Of a DNA stretch of 17,264 nucleotides, positions 1 to 7,223 are shown piece after piece; position 1 is the first letter of the stretch; every line of letters begins with the position of its first letter. A program made the translations under genes and the position numbers. This DNA is from Oscillospiraceae bacterium (GTDB taxonomy: Bacteria > Bacillota > Clostridia > Oscillospirales > Ruminococcaceae): contig JAFQND010000129.1 in the NCBI GenBank assembly GCA_017396055.1, forward strand, positions 1 to 17,264. Reading direction: 5' to 3'. The notes under the pieces are model-generated. The model saw only the letters and a program-made list of their open reading frames with translations, searched no databases and was not told where the DNA came from.

Positions 1-600
1 GCACATCTGACGGAATTCGGGCAGATTAGGCTTGATCAGCCAGGGACGGATCTCCTCGATATCCTCCACTTTGAAGATACTGGTGTCAACAGCGATCTTC
101 ACATGTTCCTGCTTCAGCGAGAGGATGAAGGCCTTATAGGCTTCCGGTGTGATGTTGGGCGGCAGACTTCCGGCAAAGACGATCAGCACCGAACCGTGGG
201 ATTCCGCCTCGGCGAGGATGCTCTTTTTCACGGCATCCATGGCCTCTCTTCCGGCGGCGCAGCCGGTGCGGTTGATCTTCAGCACCCGCTTATCCGGAAT
301 GACAAGGGTGATGTTTTCCCGCACAAGCCCGGGGACCGACACCAGTTCGTGCCGGACACCGTCCGCATCCAGAAGGTCGGTAAAGACTTTTTTGTTATCC
401 TCACCGACGACACCCACCGAAAGAGAATCCTCTCCCAGCGACGCCAGTACACGGGAAATGTTGATGCCCTTGCCGCCGGCATGAAGCTTTTCGGCGGTGG
501 CTTTGTTGGGTTCGCTGAAATCCATGGACGAGATCCAGAGGGTCACATCCAGCGCAGGATTCAGTGTCACAGTGATAATACGATCAAACAACTTCTTCAT
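1..600 (-). CDS. pfkB: 1-phosphofructokinase (PfkB/FruK/LacC family), 3' end cut by window edge
   Basis: This is the N-terminal 200 codons of a PfkB-fold sugar-phosphate kinase. The family uses ATP to phosphorylate fructose-1-phosphate or tagatose-6-phosphate to the 1,6-bisphosphate in the cytoplasm. The start at 600 reads MKKLFDRIITVTLNPALDVT, the usual opening of this subfamily. Other visible family features are AGGKGINISRVLASLG at about residues 41-56 (substrate and lid region), AGSLPPN near 143-149, and IKPNLPEF near 189-196. The catalytic GxGD box would lie beyond base 1 and cannot be checked. The ATG has a GGAGG-containing site seven bases upstream. The 57 bases between it and the cysE stop contain no clear terminator, so it may be co-transcribed with cysE. 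Whether the substrate is fructose-1-P or tagatose-6-P cannot be decided, because no PTS gene is in view. Confidence 0.9.
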   Translation of the reverse strand, partial: MKKLFDRIITVTLNPALDVTLWISSMDFSEPNKATAEKLHAGGKGINISRVLASLGEDSLSVGVVGEDNKKVFTDLLDADGVRHELVSVPGLVRENITLVIPDKRVLKINRTGCAAGREAMDAVKKSILAEAESHGSVLIVFAGSLPPNITPEAYKAFILSLKQEHVKIAVDTSIFKVEDIEEIRPWLIKPNLPEFRQMC

Positions 601-657
601 AGTTACCCTCCATAAACTGGGTTAGAATTCTTGATTGAAAGGGAATCTATAATGCTG

Positions 658-1326
658 TTATTCCTCGGAAGAAGCAGCCCTCAGAACAGCGTTTTCTTCT
701 TCCAGTGTTTTTACCCTCTTTTCCAGCCGTTCCATATGCATCCGCATGACACAGAGTTCCTGTGCCACAGGGTCGGGAATATGCACCTGGTCCAGGTCCT
801 GTACACGAACGCCGTTGCGCTTGACCACACGGGCCGGCACACTGACGGCGGTGGAATTGGGCGGGACCGCTTCCAGAAGGACCGCACCGGCGGCTACCTT
901 GGAGTTCTCGCCCACCGTAAAGGGACCAAGGATCTTGGCGCCGCTGCCGACGGTGACATTTTTTTCCAGAGTGGGGTGACGTTTGCCTTTGTCTTTACCG
1001 GTACCGCCCAGGGTCACGCCCTGATAGAGGGTACAGCCGTCACCGACTTCGGCAGTCTCACCGATAACGATACCGCTGCCATGGTCAATAAATACACCGG
1101 TACCGATCTTTGCACCGGGATGGATCTCAACACCGGTGATCAGCCTTGCGAACTGTGAGATCAGGCGGGCGGTAAAGAACCATTTGTGCTGATAGAGAAA
1201 ATAAGCAGGACGGTGCAGCATAATGGCATGCAGTCCCGAATAGAGCAGAAGGATCTCCGCCGCGTTGCGGGCGGCGGGGTCGCGCTCTTTTACGGCGCGG
1301 ATATCCGCGCGGAGTCGCTTGAACAT
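658..1326 (-). CDS. cysE: Serine O-acetyltransferase CysE
   Basis: The 222-residue product acetylates L-serine with acetyl-CoA to O-acetylserine, the first committed step of cysteine synthesis in the cytoplasm. The short alpha-helical N-terminus (about 1-60) leads into a left-handed beta-helix of hexapeptide repeats (about 64-160) containing the family motifs FIDHGSGIVIGETA (79-92) and GGTGKDKGKRHPT (107-119), with the active-site histidines. The length fits the short Bacillus-type enzyme. The last 35 residues form a heptad-rich helix (ERLEKRVKTLEEENAVL), probably a coiled coil. An in-frame upstream ATG at 1374 has no ribosome binding site and overlaps a separate small ORF. The chosen ATG at 1326 has AGAAAGG about nine bases upstream and lies four bases after that small ORF's stop. 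It follows pgsA in the same direction. Confidence 0.95.
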   Translation of the reverse strand: MFKRLRADIRAVKERDPAARNAAEILLLYSGLHAIMLHRPAYFLYQHKWFFTARLISQFARLITGVEIHPGAKIGTGVFIDHGSGIVIGETAEVGDGCTLYQGVTLGGTGKDKGKRHPTLEKNVTVGSGAKILGPFTVGENSKVAAGAVLLEAVPPNSTAVSVPARVVKRNGVRVQDLDQVHIPDPVAQELCVMRMHMERLEKRVKTLEEENAVLRAASSEE

Positions 1327-1330
1327 AGGA

Positions 1331-1438
1331 TCAGGCCTTTCTTTCGATAATGAAAACAGAATCAAAGACTCCATTCATACATCGAAAATCGGTCGGATAA
1401 TTGATCAGAATATCCGCCAGCCGGCAAAGTCTGGACAT
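1331..1438 (-). CDS. Small ORF of 35 codons between pgsA and cysE (unrecognised)
   Basis: An ORF fills most of the 135-base gap between pgsA and cysE and encodes MSRLCRLADILINYPTDFRC followed by 15 more residues ending IIERKA. Its ATG at 1438 has a strong GAAGGAGA site seven bases upstream (1446-1453). It starts 23 bases after the pgsA stop, and its stop is four bases before the cysE ATG, the spacing expected of a translated, coupled gene in an operon. I recognise no family and see no membrane segment. It contains two cysteines (residues 5 and 20), so a link to cysteine metabolism is conceivable but purely inferred. It could be a small protein, a coupling leader peptide for cysE, or chance. 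Good signals but no homology keep confidence moderate. Confidence 0.45.
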   Translation of the reverse strand: MSRLCRLADILINYPTDFRCMNGVFDSVFIIERKA

Positions 1439-1445
1439 CAGGATT

Positions 1446-1453
1446 TCTCCTTC
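1446..1453 (-). promoter_or_regulatory. Ribosome binding site of the 35-codon ORF
   Basis: On the minus strand this reads GAAGGAGA, seven bases before the ATG at 1438. It is stronger than the site in front of cysE itself (AGAAAGG), which is the main reason to take the small ORF seriously. Confidence 0.5.
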
Positions 1454-1461
1454 AAAGAAAA

Positions 1462-2028
1462 TTACATGCTCTGTGTAAACTGTTTGCGGTTCTGCCAGAG
1501 ATACTCCCAGCCGGAATAAACCGTCAGCACACCGCAGATCCAGATCAGAACATGACTCACGGCCACCAGCGGGATAAAACCGGGAAGCCAGCCCAGATCG
1601 GCCAGTGTCAGCATAAGCAGGATCGCAATGATGGCGACCATGGTCACAGCAGTCTTGACCTTACCGGATTTTCCGGCAGCAAGAACGGTGCCGTTGCCGG
1701 CAGCGACCATCCGAAGCGAACTGACAAGGAACTCTCTCGCCATCATGATGACTACAGCAGCCGAAGGAGCAAGCCCCATTTCGGTAAACGCGATCAGTGC
1801 GGCGAACACCAGCACCTTATCTGCCACAGGGTCGAGGAATTTGCCGAAATCGGTGATCAGGTTTCTACTGCGGGCGATATGACCGTCCAGCGCATCGGTG
1901 ACCGACGCAGCGATAAAGACAAGCAGCGCCCAGAGTCCGTTCAGCGGGATCGCTTCCACCAGCAGAAATACCAGGAAAAAGGGGACAAGGATCATGCGCA
2001 GCATAGTAAGTTTGTTGGGCAGATTCAT
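1462..2028 (-). CDS. pgsA: CDP-diacylglycerol--glycerol-3-phosphate 3-phosphatidyltransferase PgsA
   Basis: The 188-residue integral membrane enzyme joins CDP-diacylglycerol and glycerol-3-phosphate to phosphatidylglycerol phosphate, the committed step to phosphatidylglycerol and cardiolipin. The complete CDP-alcohol phosphotransferase signature DG-x2-AR-x8-G-x3-D-x3-D is visible at residues 48-70 (D48 G49, A52 R53, G62, D66, D70). Several hydrophobic helices surround it (about 9-25, 32-45, 73-92, 120-142, 150-172). A TTG two codons earlier (2034) could extend the frame, but the ATG at 2028 has AAGGTGG seven bases upstream. The gene begins 26 bases after the rimO stop, in an order (rimO then pgsA) common in Clostridia. 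Confidence 0.95.
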   Translation of the reverse strand: MNLPNKLTMLRMILVPFFLVFLLVEAIPLNGLWALLVFIAASVTDALDGHIARSRNLITDFGKFLDPVADKVLVFAALIAFTEMGLAPSAAVVIMMAREFLVSSLRMVAAGNGTVLAAGKSGKVKTAVTMVAIIAILLMLTLADLGWLPGFIPLVAVSHVLIWICGVLTVYSGWEYLWQNRKQFTQSM

Positions 2029-2054
2029 TTTCAAACCACCTTTTCGATACAGTT

Positions 2055-3416
2055 TTATACCTCGGCAGCGCCTTCTTCGGGGCCTTCCACCATGGTTCCC
2101 ATCAGGTCGAGATCCATAACGTCATCGACGCGGACCCAGACAAACATACCGGGGCGGGGTTTCTTGCCGGCAGTGAAGAAGATCTTGCCGTCGATCTCGG
2201 GGGCATCGGCAGAAGTACGGCCGAACCAGCACTCACCCCAACGGTCATAACCTTCCACCAGCACCAGCTCGGTCTTGCCGATCTTCTGGTCATTCTTGCG
2301 GGAAAGAACATTGTTCTGATCCTCGGTGATGATCTCGGCGCGGCGGGCGCGCTCCTCTTCGGGAACACGGGGTTCCATCTCGGCGGCGGGAGTACCCTCC
2401 TCCTCGGAATAGGCAAAGCAGCCCAGCCGATCAAACCGCATATCGCGGACGAACTGGCAGAGTTTCTTGAACTGGTCTTTGGTCTCACCGGGGAAACCTG
2501 CGATCAGGGTAGTACGCAGAGTGATACCGGGAACCATCTCGCGGATATGGCGAACCAGAGCTTTAAGGGCCTTCTGGTCGCCGGGACGGTTCATGGCCTT
2601 CAGCATATCGCCGTCACAGTGCTGGATCGGCATATCCAGATATTTACAGATGCGGTCCTCTTCAGCGATGACCTGTAAAAGCTCGTCGGTGATCCGCTCG
2701 GGGTAAGCATAAAGCACTCTGATCCAGCGGAAGCCTTCGATATGGGCAAGCTCGCGAAGCAGAGCGGCAAGCTTATATTCACCGTACAGATCCTGACCGT
2801 ATTTGGTGGTATCCTGTGCCACAACGATCAGCTCTTCAACGCCCTGTGCAGCGAGAGATTTTGCTTCCTCGATGATATTTTCCATGGGTCTCGAACGGAA
2901 GCCGCCGCGGATGGAGGGAATAGCGCAGTAGCTGCAGCGGTTGTCACAGCCTTCGGCGATCTTGATATAGGCAGAGAAGGGCAGCGAATAAAGAACACGC
3001 TCACCTTCCAGAGGAAGACGGGTCTTGTCTGCGGTGCAGTCGGCGGTCTCACCCTCCAGAGTCTTTTTCAGAATATCGACGATATCACCGTTGCAGCCAA
3101 TGCCCACAACAGCGTCCACTTCGGGCATCTCTCTGCGGATATCCTCAGCATAGCGTTCAGCGAGACAGCCGGTGACGATGACCTTTTTGATCCGGCCTTC
3201 GCCCTTCAGGGTCAGAAACTCCAGGATCTGCTCGATGGCTTCCTGTTTGGCGCTTTCGATAAAGCCGCAGGTATTGATGATGACGATGTCGCTTAAACCG
3301 GCATCGGTCTCCAGCGTAAAGCCGGCCTCTTTGATCTTATGCAGCATGATTTCGGCATCCACCTGGTTTTTCGGGCATCCAAGGCTGACCATGCCGACTT
3401 TGATAGGTAAAGACAT
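2055..3416 (-). CDS. rimO: Ribosomal protein uS12 methylthiotransferase RimO
   Basis: The 453-residue radical-SAM enzyme adds a methylthio group to the conserved aspartate of ribosomal protein S12, using two iron-sulfur clusters. The N-terminal UPF0004 domain has its three cluster cysteines in SLGCPKNQVDAE (C14), NTCGF (C50) and VTGCLAERY (C84). The radical-SAM motif CDNRCSYC supplies C157, C161 and C164, followed by AIPSIRGGFRSR. A C-terminal TRAM domain (about 380-445) completes the architecture. SLGCPKN plus the SIRGG context favour RimO over MiaB or MtaB. The frame stays open to 3635, but only the ATG at 3416 has a proper site (GTGGAGGG, six bases upstream) and an alignable N-terminus. 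The longer version would run into recX. Confidence 0.95.
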   Translation of the reverse strand: MSLPIKVGMVSLGCPKNQVDAEIMLHKIKEAGFTLETDAGLSDIVIINTCGFIESAKQEAIEQILEFLTLKGEGRIKKVIVTGCLAERYAEDIRREMPEVDAVVGIGCNGDIVDILKKTLEGETADCTADKTRLPLEGERVLYSLPFSAYIKIAEGCDNRCSYCAIPSIRGGFRSRPMENIIEEAKSLAAQGVEELIVVAQDTTKYGQDLYGEYKLAALLRELAHIEGFRWIRVLYAYPERITDELLQVIAEEDRICKYLDMPIQHCDGDMLKAMNRPGDQKALKALVRHIREMVPGITLRTTLIAGFPGETKDQFKKLCQFVRDMRFDRLGCFAYSEEEGTPAAEMEPRVPEEERARRAEIITEDQNNVLSRKNDQKIGKTELVLVEGYDRWGECWFGRTSADAPEIDGKIFFTAGKKPRPGMFVWVRVDDVMDLDLMGTMVEGPEEGAAEV

Positions 3417-3450
3417 ATCGATCCCTCCACATGACAATGGGACGAGAAGA

Positions 3451-4071
3451 TTACTCCTCGTCCTCGGTAAGCTCATTCTCCACTGTTTCAATGGCAGAAA
3501 GAGCATCATAATAGCTGTGTCCAAGACGCAAAAGCGCCTGAAGAACTTTATTTTTCCCCTTCTCGTCGCCAAGATAACGGGCATATTTCCGGCGGACCAG
3601 CTCATTGAGCGTATCTTCCTCCGGTTCGACCGCATCCAGTGCCGCGTCGATCAGGTCTTCGGGGATCCCCTTCTGCCGCATTTCCAGCCGCACTCTGCGG
3701 GGTCCCCGTTTTTTTACCTGTACAAGATATTCCGCCAGACGCCGGGCATAGGCGTCTTCGTGGATGAGCCCCAGCTCCTCCATTTTTTCGGCGGTCTCCT
3801 CCGCGATGTCATAGCTGACACTGCGGCAAAGCTTATCAATCAGCTCTTTTTTCGAATGTTCCCGTAATTCCAGAAGATAAAAGGCGCGTTCTCTTGCCTT
3901 TCGCCGCTCGGCAGCATTTTTGACCTCTTCCAGAAATTTTTCCTCTACCTCAAGCCCGGTCTTCAGACCGAACTGATAGATAAGCTCGGCGTCGAGGATG
4001 TACCAGTATTCGTCATCCACATCCACCCGAAAGCGGGTACCCTTCGATTTGGTCAGGGCTGTGATCTTCAT
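3451..4071 (-). CDS. recX: RecX, regulator of RecA
   Basis: The 206-residue cytoplasmic protein binds RecA filaments and modulates recombinase activity. It is built of three-helix RecX repeats. Visible family features are AFYLLELREHSKKELIDKL (about 63-81), the central stretch LGLIHEDAYARRLAEYLV with RGPRRVRLEMRQKGIPEDLI (about 100-138), and a third repeat near DEKGKNKVLQALLRLGHSYYDALSAI (about 168-193). The N-terminal 50 residues form a beta-rich extension seen in many Firmicute homologues. Its ATG overlaps the recA stop by one base (TAATG), with no independent strong ribosome binding site, so translation is probably coupled to recA. The acidic C-terminus ENELTEDEE is unremarkable. Location directly after recA supports the call. 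Confidence 0.93.
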   Translation of the reverse strand: MKITALTKSKGTRFRVDVDDEYWYILDAELIYQFGLKTGLEVEEKFLEEVKNAAERRKARERAFYLLELREHSKKELIDKLCRSVSYDIAEETAEKMEELGLIHEDAYARRLAEYLVQVKKRGPRRVRLEMRQKGIPEDLIDAALDAVEPEEDTLNELVRRKYARYLGDEKGKNKVLQALLRLGHSYYDALSAIETVENELTEDEE

Positions 4072-5336
4072 TATTCAAAATCGTCCAGATCAGCTTCCAC
4101 GTCCAGCTCGAAATCGGTGAGAGCGGCGCTCTCATTTTCCGAAGGCATGGGAATGATATCTTCATCGTCATCGGTAGAAGCTCTTGCGCTGCCTGCCACA
4201 GAACCGTCGGCGGCAACAAAGGTGCTGCCGTTCCAGCTCAGACCCATACCCTTCTTGACCTCGACGACGGCGGGCTTGGAACCCTTGGCCGGCAGGAAAA
4301 CAAAGCTGTCCATATTGGCGCGGATCAATTCTTCCATCTCTTCACAGATGTCGGGGTTTTCCTTCATAAACTGGCGGACACGCTCTTTGCCCTGACCAAC
4401 ACGCTCGCCCTTGAAGCTGTACCAGGAGCCGGACTTGATCAGAATACCCAGAGCGGAACCGAGGTCGATCAGCTCGCCCTCATAGGAAGTACCTTCACCG
4501 TACAACAGGTCGAAAGAGCACTCTTTGAAGGGAGGAGCGACCTTATTCTTGACCACCTTGCAACGGGTGAGGTTGCCGATGATCTGGTTGCCTTCCTTGA
4601 TGGGCTCACCCTTGCGTACATCGATACGGACGGTAGCAAAATATTTCAGCGCACGGCCGCCGGTCGTGGTCTCGGGGTTGCCGAACATGACACCGATCTT
4701 CTCACGGATCTGGTTGATAAAAATCGCAACGCAGTTGGTCTTGCCGATGATACCGGTCAGTTTTCTCATGGCCTGAGACATGAGTCTGGCCTGCAGGCCC
4801 ACATGGCTGTCGCCCATTTCGCCTTCGATCTCTGCCTTGGTGACCATGGCTGCTACCGAGTCGATGACGATGATGCTCAGTGCGTTGGAGCGTACCAGCG
4901 CTTCGGTGATCTCCAGTGCCTGCTCACCGGTGTCGGGCTGTGCAACCAGCAGAGAGTCGATATCAACGCCCAGCGCCTGTGCATAAACGGGGTCAAGTGC
5001 ATGTTCGACGTCGATGAAGGCAGCTTCGCCGCCGGCTTTCTGTGCTTCGGCAACCATCTGCAGAGCAACGGTGGTCTTACCGGAAGACTCCGGACCATAG
5101 ATCTCAATGATACGGCCCTTGGGTACACCGCCCACACCCAGTGCGATGTCCAGAGACAGCGAACCGGTGGGAATGACATCAACGTTCATGGTGGAATTCT
5201 GGCCGAGGCGCATCAGCGAACCGGGGCCGTAGGCTTTTTCCATCTGCTCAATGACAGAGTCCAGCGCCTTGAGGCGTTCTTCTCTGGAACCGAGGAGATC
5301 GCCGGAAGATTTCTGTGCAGGTTTTGCTTTTGCCAT
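4071..5336 (-). CDS. recA: Recombinase RecA with extended acidic C-terminus
   Basis: The ATP-dependent strand-exchange protein for homologous recombination, also co-protease for LexA in the SOS response. Walker A GPESSGKT is at residues 81-88, Walker B IIVIDS at 145-150, and DNA-binding loop L2 [13 protein letters not shown] at 209-221. The helix EMEELIRAN near 333-341 marks where most RecA proteins are about to end. At 421 residues it exceeds the usual 340-360. The extra part has a short basic/hydrophobic segment (351-377), then a tail with 15 Asp/Glu and no Lys/Arg among residues 389-421. The ATG at 5336 has AAGGCGG about nine bases upstream. A promoter lies inside the preceding prmC. It precedes and overlaps recX. 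Confidence 0.98.
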   Translation of the reverse strand: MAKAKPAQKSSGDLLGSREERLKALDSVIEQMEKAYGPGSLMRLGQNSTMNVDVIPTGSLSLDIALGVGGVPKGRIIEIYGPESSGKTTVALQMVAEAQKAGGEAAFIDVEHALDPVYAQALGVDIDSLLVAQPDTGEQALEITEALVRSNALSIIVIDSVAAMVTKAEIEGEMGDSHVGLQARLMSQAMRKLTGIIGKTNCVAIFINQIREKIGVMFGNPETTTGGRALKYFATVRIDVRKGEPIKEGNQIIGNLTRCKVVKNKVAPPFKECSFDLLYGEGTSYEGELIDLGSALGILIKSGSWYSFKGERVGQGKERVRQFMKENPDICEEMEELIRANMDSFVFLPAKGSKPAVVEVKKGMGLSWNGSTFVAADGSVAGSARASTDDDEDIIPMPSENESAALTDFELDVEADLDDFE

Positions 5337-5359
5337 CTGTACAAACCGCCTTTTCTATA

Positions 5360-6226
5360 TCAGTCAATTTTTAACGTTTCATCCGCCGGTTTCACACCGG
5401 TCAACACTCTTATTATACCACCGCAGTCACGGGTTTGGCAAACATTATTCAAACCATTTGTTCGTAAAATTTCTGCTACATCGTCATGCTGTCCCATGCC
5501 GATCTCATAAGCGAGCATTCCGCCGGGCAGCAGCCGGTTTTTCCAGAGGGCGGTCAGTTCCCGGTAAAAGAAGAGACCGTCTTCTTCGCCATAGAGAGCC
5601 ATGACCGGCTCTTTTCGGACTTCGGGCTCCAGCTCGGACATGTCCTTTGCAGAAAGATAGGGAGGATTGGAAAGAATACAGTCAAAATCTCCCAAAACAA
5701 CACCGGTATCCAGTGCGTCGCCAAGGATACAGCGGACACCGCTTTTCAGCGCTTCGCAGTTTTTCGTAAGATAAGCGAAAGCTTCGGGGGATTTTTCCAC
5801 AACAGTCACTTCCGCACCGGGATGCTCCAGCGCAATGGTCGCCGCAAGGCAGCCGCTGCCGCCGCAGAGCTCCAGCACGCGGGGATTTTCTTTCCCCTTC
5901 AGATAGTCAAGCACCTGTTCTGCAAGCACTTCCGTATCCGGTCTGGGGATCAGTACGCCTTCACCCACCGCAAATTCCCGGCCGTAAAATTCCCAGCTGC
6001 CGATGATGTACTGCAGAGGTTCACGGGAGAGCCGGCGCTGCACAAGAGTTTCCAGCTCACCGAGCTTTTCTTCGGAGAGGTCAGGTCTTCTGTCCATCAG
6101 GATATCTGCCGTAGTGATGCCAAACAGATGACGGAGCAGTTCTTTCGCCTCAAAATCCGGGCTGTCGGTGACATTCTGCAAAGATACTTTCAGTCCGCCG
6201 TACAGCTCTTTCAGAGAAATTACCAC
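5360..6226 (-). CDS. prmC: Peptide chain release factor N5-glutamine methyltransferase PrmC (HemK)
   Basis: The 288-residue cytoplasmic SAM-dependent enzyme methylates the glutamine of the GGQ motif in release factors RF1 and RF2. An N-terminal helical substrate domain (about 1-85, with LSREPLQYIIGSWEFYG typical of PrmC) precedes a Rossmann methyltransferase domain. SAM motif I reads VLELCGGSGC (117-126, often DLGTGSG elsewhere), and the catalytic NPPY is at 187-190, followed by LS and a downstream EP. The start is GTG at 6226, seven bases inside the end of yqhQ. AGGTGGAGGG (6236-6245) sits nine bases upstream and no better ATG exists. In many Firmicutes the next gene is prfA, its substrate, but here recA follows. 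Confidence 0.95.
   Translation of the reverse strand: MVISLKELYGGLKVSLQNVTDSPDFEAKELLRHLFGITTADILMDRRPDLSEEKLGELETLVQRRLSREPLQYIIGSWEFYGREFAVGEGVLIPRPDTEVLAEQVLDYLKGKENPRVLELCGGSGCLAATIALEHPGAEVTVVEKSPEAFAYLTKNCEALKSGVRCILGDALDTGVVLGDFDCILSNPPYLSAKDMSELEPEVRKEPVMALYGEEDGLFFYRELTALWKNRLLPGGMLAYEIGMGQHDDVAEILRTNGLNNVCQTRDCGGIIRVLTGVKPADETLKID
5412..5441 (-). promoter_or_regulatory. Predicted vegetative promoter of recA, inside the 3' end of prmC
   Basis: On the minus strand a -35 box TTGCCA (5436-5441) is followed after 18 bases by a perfect -10 box TATAAT (5412-5417). This would start transcription near 5405, about 70 bases before the recA ATG. An 11-base perfect inverted repeat, GTTTGGCAAAC at 5433-5443, covers the -35 box and may be an operator. 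It is not the known Gram-positive LexA site. Confidence 0.6.
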
Positions 6227-7143
6227 TCGTCCGATCCCTCCACCTGGGGAAGAACCTCTTTCATGGCGATGACCGCGATCTCGATCTGGTCATCTTCGGG
6301 CTCTTTGGTAGTCAGGTGCTGGATCTTCAGACCGGGCCAGGAGATGGCGCGGGTCAGGGCATTGTCATGCCGGCCGGCAATGCGGATGATCTCATAGGCT
6401 ATAGATACCACAACGGGCATCATGGCCAGTTTCAGAAGAGCACGGATAAGGGGGCTGCTCCAGGTGACCACCGAGAAGACGATGATGCCGATAAACAGCA
6501 CAAGGAAGATAAAGCTGGTTCCGCAGCGGGGATGGAAACGACAGTGTTTGCGGATGTTTTCAACGGTCAGTTCCTCACCTGCTTCATAACAGGCAATGGT
6601 CTTGTGCTCCGCACCGTGATACTGATACAGCCGCTTCATATCCTTCATCAGAGAAGTGGCAGCCATATAGCCGATGAAGAGACCGATCTTGATGATGCCC
6701 TCGATGACCGAAAGGCTCCATGCAGGCATAAAGCTTTTGAACAGACTTGTCAGCAGCGCGGGCAGATACATGAACAGCAGCATAGCAAGTGCAATGCCGA
6801 GGACCATACTGATCACGCCGACAGCCTGTACCAGTTTGTCGCCGAACTTTTCCTCCAGCCATTTGTCAAACTTGGAGGGATTTTCGTCCACGATGCCTTC
6901 GGTGGAGATCTCAGCCGACTTCATCAGGCATTTATAACCCACCACCAGCTGGCTGACGAAATTGACGACGCCGCGGACAAAGGGAGCTTTGTTATACCAT
7001 TTTTTGCCCTTGTTTTCCCAGGTCTCCAGATAGACAGAACCGTCCACCTTGCGGATGGCGAGCGAGGTACGCTCCACACCCTTCATCATGATGCCTTCCA
7101 GTACGGCCTGGCCGCCGATAGTAGTCTTGAAATCTTTTTTCAC
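6220..7143 (-). CDS. yqhQ: DUF1385 family membrane protein YqhQ
   Basis: A 307-residue member of the conserved DUF1385/YqhQ family, whose biochemical role I do not know to be established. The hallmark segments are all present: GGQAVLEGIMMKG at the N-terminus (10-22), YHGAEHKTIACYEAGEELT (175-193), and CRFHPRCGTSF (201-211). The conserved His/Cys/Glu set suggests metal binding. Four probable membrane helices lie near 107-130, 143-163, 210-228 and 234-253. The start is GTG at 7143 with AAAGGA seven bases upstream, and no earlier or better ATG is available. It overlaps prmC by seven bases, the usual yqhQ-prmC pairing in Clostridia. It begins 80 bases after the histidine kinase stop, so it may be read through from that operon. 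Confidence 0.9.
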   Translation of the reverse strand: MKKDFKTTIGGQAVLEGIMMKGVERTSLAIRKVDGSVYLETWENKGKKWYNKAPFVRGVVNFVSQLVVGYKCLMKSAEISTEGIVDENPSKFDKWLEEKFGDKLVQAVGVISMVLGIALAMLLFMYLPALLTSLFKSFMPAWSLSVIEGIIKIGLFIGYMAATSLMKDMKRLYQYHGAEHKTIACYEAGEELTVENIRKHCRFHPRCGTSFIFLVLFIGIIVFSVVTWSSPLIRALLKLAMMPVVVSIAYEIIRIAGRHDNALTRAISWPGLKIQHLTTKEPEDDQIEIAVIAMKEVLPQVEGSDEW

Positions 7144-7223
7144 TTTTTGTTCCTTTCCTTCCTCTGTGATTCTATGTTATCACTTTAACTGTCCCATAAT
7201 CCGGACTTTTCACAGTAAAATGA

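Noticed and set aside
1327..1461. A T-box or cysteine-responsive leader before cysE
   Set aside because: The gap is only 135 bases, has no terminator stem and no recognisable T-box sequence, and is better explained by the small ORF.
5451..5464. A possible LexA box upstream of recA (minus strand CGAACAAATGGTTT)
   Set aside because: The first half-site is good, but the second is shifted by one base and imperfect relative to CGAAC-N4-GTTCG. It also lies upstream of the -35 box.
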